Shown: piece after piece, positions 13,387-14,902 of the stretch
Layout of the letters: every line of letters begins with the position of its first letter
Position numbering within the stretch: the stretch's first letter is position 1
Origin: Oceanospirillaceae bacterium
GTDB lineage: Bacteria; Pseudomonadota; Gammaproteobacteria; Pseudomonadales; Balneatricaceae
Direction: 5' to 3'
DNA length: 14,902 nt
NCBI GenBank assembly: GCA_003521845.1
Contig: DPHB01000001.1
Coordinates: 2,992-17,893, forward strand
Notes under the pieces: model-generated
Told to the model about the DNA's origin: nothing
The model's input: the letters and a program-made list of their open reading frames with translations, nothing else
Databases searched by the model: none
Translations under genes and position numbers: made by a program

Positions 13387-14902
13387 TTAGCCTTCGCGTA
13401 CCCGGGATTTGCTTGGGTCATAATGAGATAGACCGACTACCTGAGCTTTTAGGCGCTTTATATGGCCGTCAAGCTTACCTACTTCTACCTCAGTACCTAT
13501 ATCCGTGTAGCCTGTCGACATACGGCATAGAGCGATATTTTTATTTAAGATGGGCGAACGGCAGGCGCTAGTGACAACACCAATTTGCTGCTTACCGATG
13601 CGTACACAATCACCGTGTTCTGCCACTTCTTGGCCTTCTAAAATCAAACCAACTAGCTGCCGCTGAGGGTTGGCTTTGCGCTCGATTAAAGCTTGCTTGC
13701 CGATAAAGTCGGCGTCTTTGCTCTTTAATGGCACGGTAAAGCTAATGCCTGCCTCAAAGGGATCGGTTTGATCGCAAAATTCGTAATCTGCAAAAATCAG
13801 CCCGGCCTCTATGCGTAACATATCGAGGGCTTCCAGGCCTAGGGGGGCAATTTTGAAGGCTTGGCCAGCATCCCAAATAGCCTGCCAAACATCGTCTCCG
13901 TGGCGCGGATGACACCAGACTTCATAGCCTAGCTCGCCTGTATAACCGGTGCGAGAGATCACCACTGGGGTGCCCTGTGGGCCACCAATACGGCCATGGG
14001 TAATACGGAACCAACCAAGGTCGTTGACCGAGGTTTGGCATTCTGGTGTATAGATAACTTGGCTTAATAGCTCACGGCTTAAGGGGCCTTGCACAGGTAA
14101 AGTGTGCAGTTGGTCGGTAGAGTCTTTGACGAAGGCGCGCCAGTTGTTGTCCTTAGCTACCTTGCGTAACCAGAGCCCAGAGCTATCACAGCCACCAATC
14201 CAACGGAAGTTGGTGTCGCCGAGTCGAAATACCGTACCATCGTCGATCATGCAACCGTTGTCATAGCACATGGCGGTATAGACTACCTGGCCTACGGCTA
14301 GCTTCTGAATGTTACGCGTAACACAATAGTTCATTAACTGTTCAGCATCAGGACCAAACACTTCGTATTTGCGTAGCGGGCTAAGATCCATCATGGCCAC
14401 ACCTTCGCGGCAGGCCCAGTATTCGGCAATGGCACCGTAATTATCAAAATGATTGGCTAACCAATAACCGTTGTAATCAATAAAATGGCGGGTCAAGTTG
14501 GCAAACTTGTCATGAAAAGCGGTCTTCTTGGTCATGGTGAAATCCGATTCTGGTGTTTTGCGAAAGGCGTTGCCCTTTTCGAATTGGCAGCTAGGAGAAT
14601 AAATACGTACATGGATGTCAGTGGGCTGCCAGTTATTGGCATTACTGGTGTCATCCGGACAGGCAGTGACGCCACACACCAAATCTGTGGCGGCTTGCAA
14701 TAACACATAGTCACCGGCTCTGGACCAAGGTTGGTCGGCGGTGCCATGGTTGTAATCGTCATAGCCGGTGTTGAAAAAGTAATTAATGGCAGGCCATGAT
14801 TTTTTCGCGTCTATACCATATTCAGCCAGCGCAAAATTAAGATTGTCAGAGCAATTTACGTGTCCAGGATAGCCAATGTCGTCATAATATTTGGCGCTAC
14901 AG
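13387..14902 (-). CDS. tdm: Trimethylamine N-oxide demethylase, DUF1989-GcvT fusion (5' end outside window)
   Basis: The frame is open from the right edge to the stop at 13387, giving 504 visible residues. The first part (about 1-105) is the end of a DUF1989 domain, with cysteines at visible positions 1 (CSAKYYDD), 17 (GHVNCSDN) and 81 (TACPDD). From about 123 (MTKKTAFHDKF) a GcvT-like folate-binding domain runs to the end, including YTGELGYEVW and the C-terminal aminomethyltransferase barrel. This fusion is the layout of TMAO demethylase (TMAO to dimethylamine plus formaldehyde, captured by tetrahydrofolate). The Cys spacing 16 then 64 equals that of the 3-Cys zinc centre of Methylocella silvestris Tdm as I recall its numbering (263/279/343). 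If so, about 262 residues are missing. No Shine-Dalgarno precedes the internal ATG at 14535, so the fusion is real. Cytoplasmic; first visible gene of the operon. Confidence 0.88.
   Translation of the reverse strand, partial: CSAKYYDDIGYPGHVNCSDNLNFALAEYGIDAKKSWPAINYFFNTGYDDYNHGTADQPWSRAGDYVLLQAATDLVCGVTACPDDTSNANNWQPTDIHVRIYSPSCQFEKGNAFRKTPESDFTMTKKTAFHDKFANLTRHFIDYNGYWLANHFDNYGAIAEYWACREGVAMMDLSPLRKYEVFGPDAEQLMNYCVTRNIQKLAVGQVVYTAMCYDNGCMIDDGTVFRLGDTNFRWIGGCDSSGLWLRKVAKDNNWRAFVKDSTDQLHTLPVQGPLSRELLSQVIYTPECQTSVNDLGWFRITHGRIGGPQGTPVVISRTGYTGELGYEVWCHPRHGDDVWQAIWDAGQAFKIAPLGLEALDMLRIEAGLIFADYEFCDQTDPFEAGISFTVPLKSKDADFIGKQALIERKANPQRQLVGLILEGQEVAEHGDCVRIGKQQIGVVTSACRSPILNKNIALCRMSTGYTDIGTEVEVGKLDGHIKRLKAQVVGLSHYDPSKSRVREG

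Noticed and set aside
13387..14535. A separate GcvT-like aminomethyltransferase starting at the internal ATG (14535), or a gene starting at GTG 14706
   Set aside because: The frame is open upstream to the edge and encodes DUF1989 sequence. Neither internal start has a ribosome site, and the fused layout is the known Tdm architecture.

Overview
The window looks like a chromosomal segment from a marine or coastal gammaproteobacterium. This is inferred from close TorT/TorS/TorR relatives, a trimethylamine N-oxide (TMAO) catabolic cluster, moderate GC and gammaproteobacterial-style genes. There are no RNA genes, insertion sequences, CRISPR arrays or phage genes. No genus can be named from the sequence alone.

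Left part (1-3808): a minus-strand operon encodes a short CbiX-type metallochelatase, a SOUL haem-binding protein (ATGA overlap) and the start of an unrecognised small membrane or exported protein that runs off the left edge. Divergent from it is a MerR-type regulator with a complete cobalamin-binding domain (LitR/CarH type). The shared intergenic region holds two copies of a 12-bp direct-repeat element, one beside each gene, which are good operator candidates. After a strong hairpin come a DUF4395 membrane protein (minus) and a group II truncated haemoglobin (plus). They diverge from a region with a near-perfect FNR/ANR box.

Right part (3891-14902): this is the main system. torT (minus), torS (plus) and torR (minus) encode a complete TMAO-sensing phosphorelay: periplasmic binding protein, hybrid kinase with HisKA/HATPase/REC/HPt, and OmpR-type regulator. 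No TMAO reductase (torCAD) genes are present. Instead torR is the last gene of a minus-strand run that reads tdm - tmoX - tmoW - tmoV - torR: TMAO demethylase (DUF1989 fused to a GcvT-like folate domain, cut by the right edge), periplasmic binding protein, ATPase, and a fused double permease. A hairpin plus T-tract between tmoX and tmoW looks like a partial terminator that would favour the binding protein.

Proposed logic: TorT detects periplasmic TMAO, TorS phosphorylates TorR, and TorR induces TMAO uptake by TmoXWV and its cytoplasmic cleavage by Tdm to dimethylamine plus formaldehyde, the latter entering the folate C1 pool. A sensor known from anaerobic TMAO respiration would thus be wired to aerobic TMAO catabolism. 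Gene identities are well supported by motifs. The regulatory link and the transporter's substrate are inferences from context.
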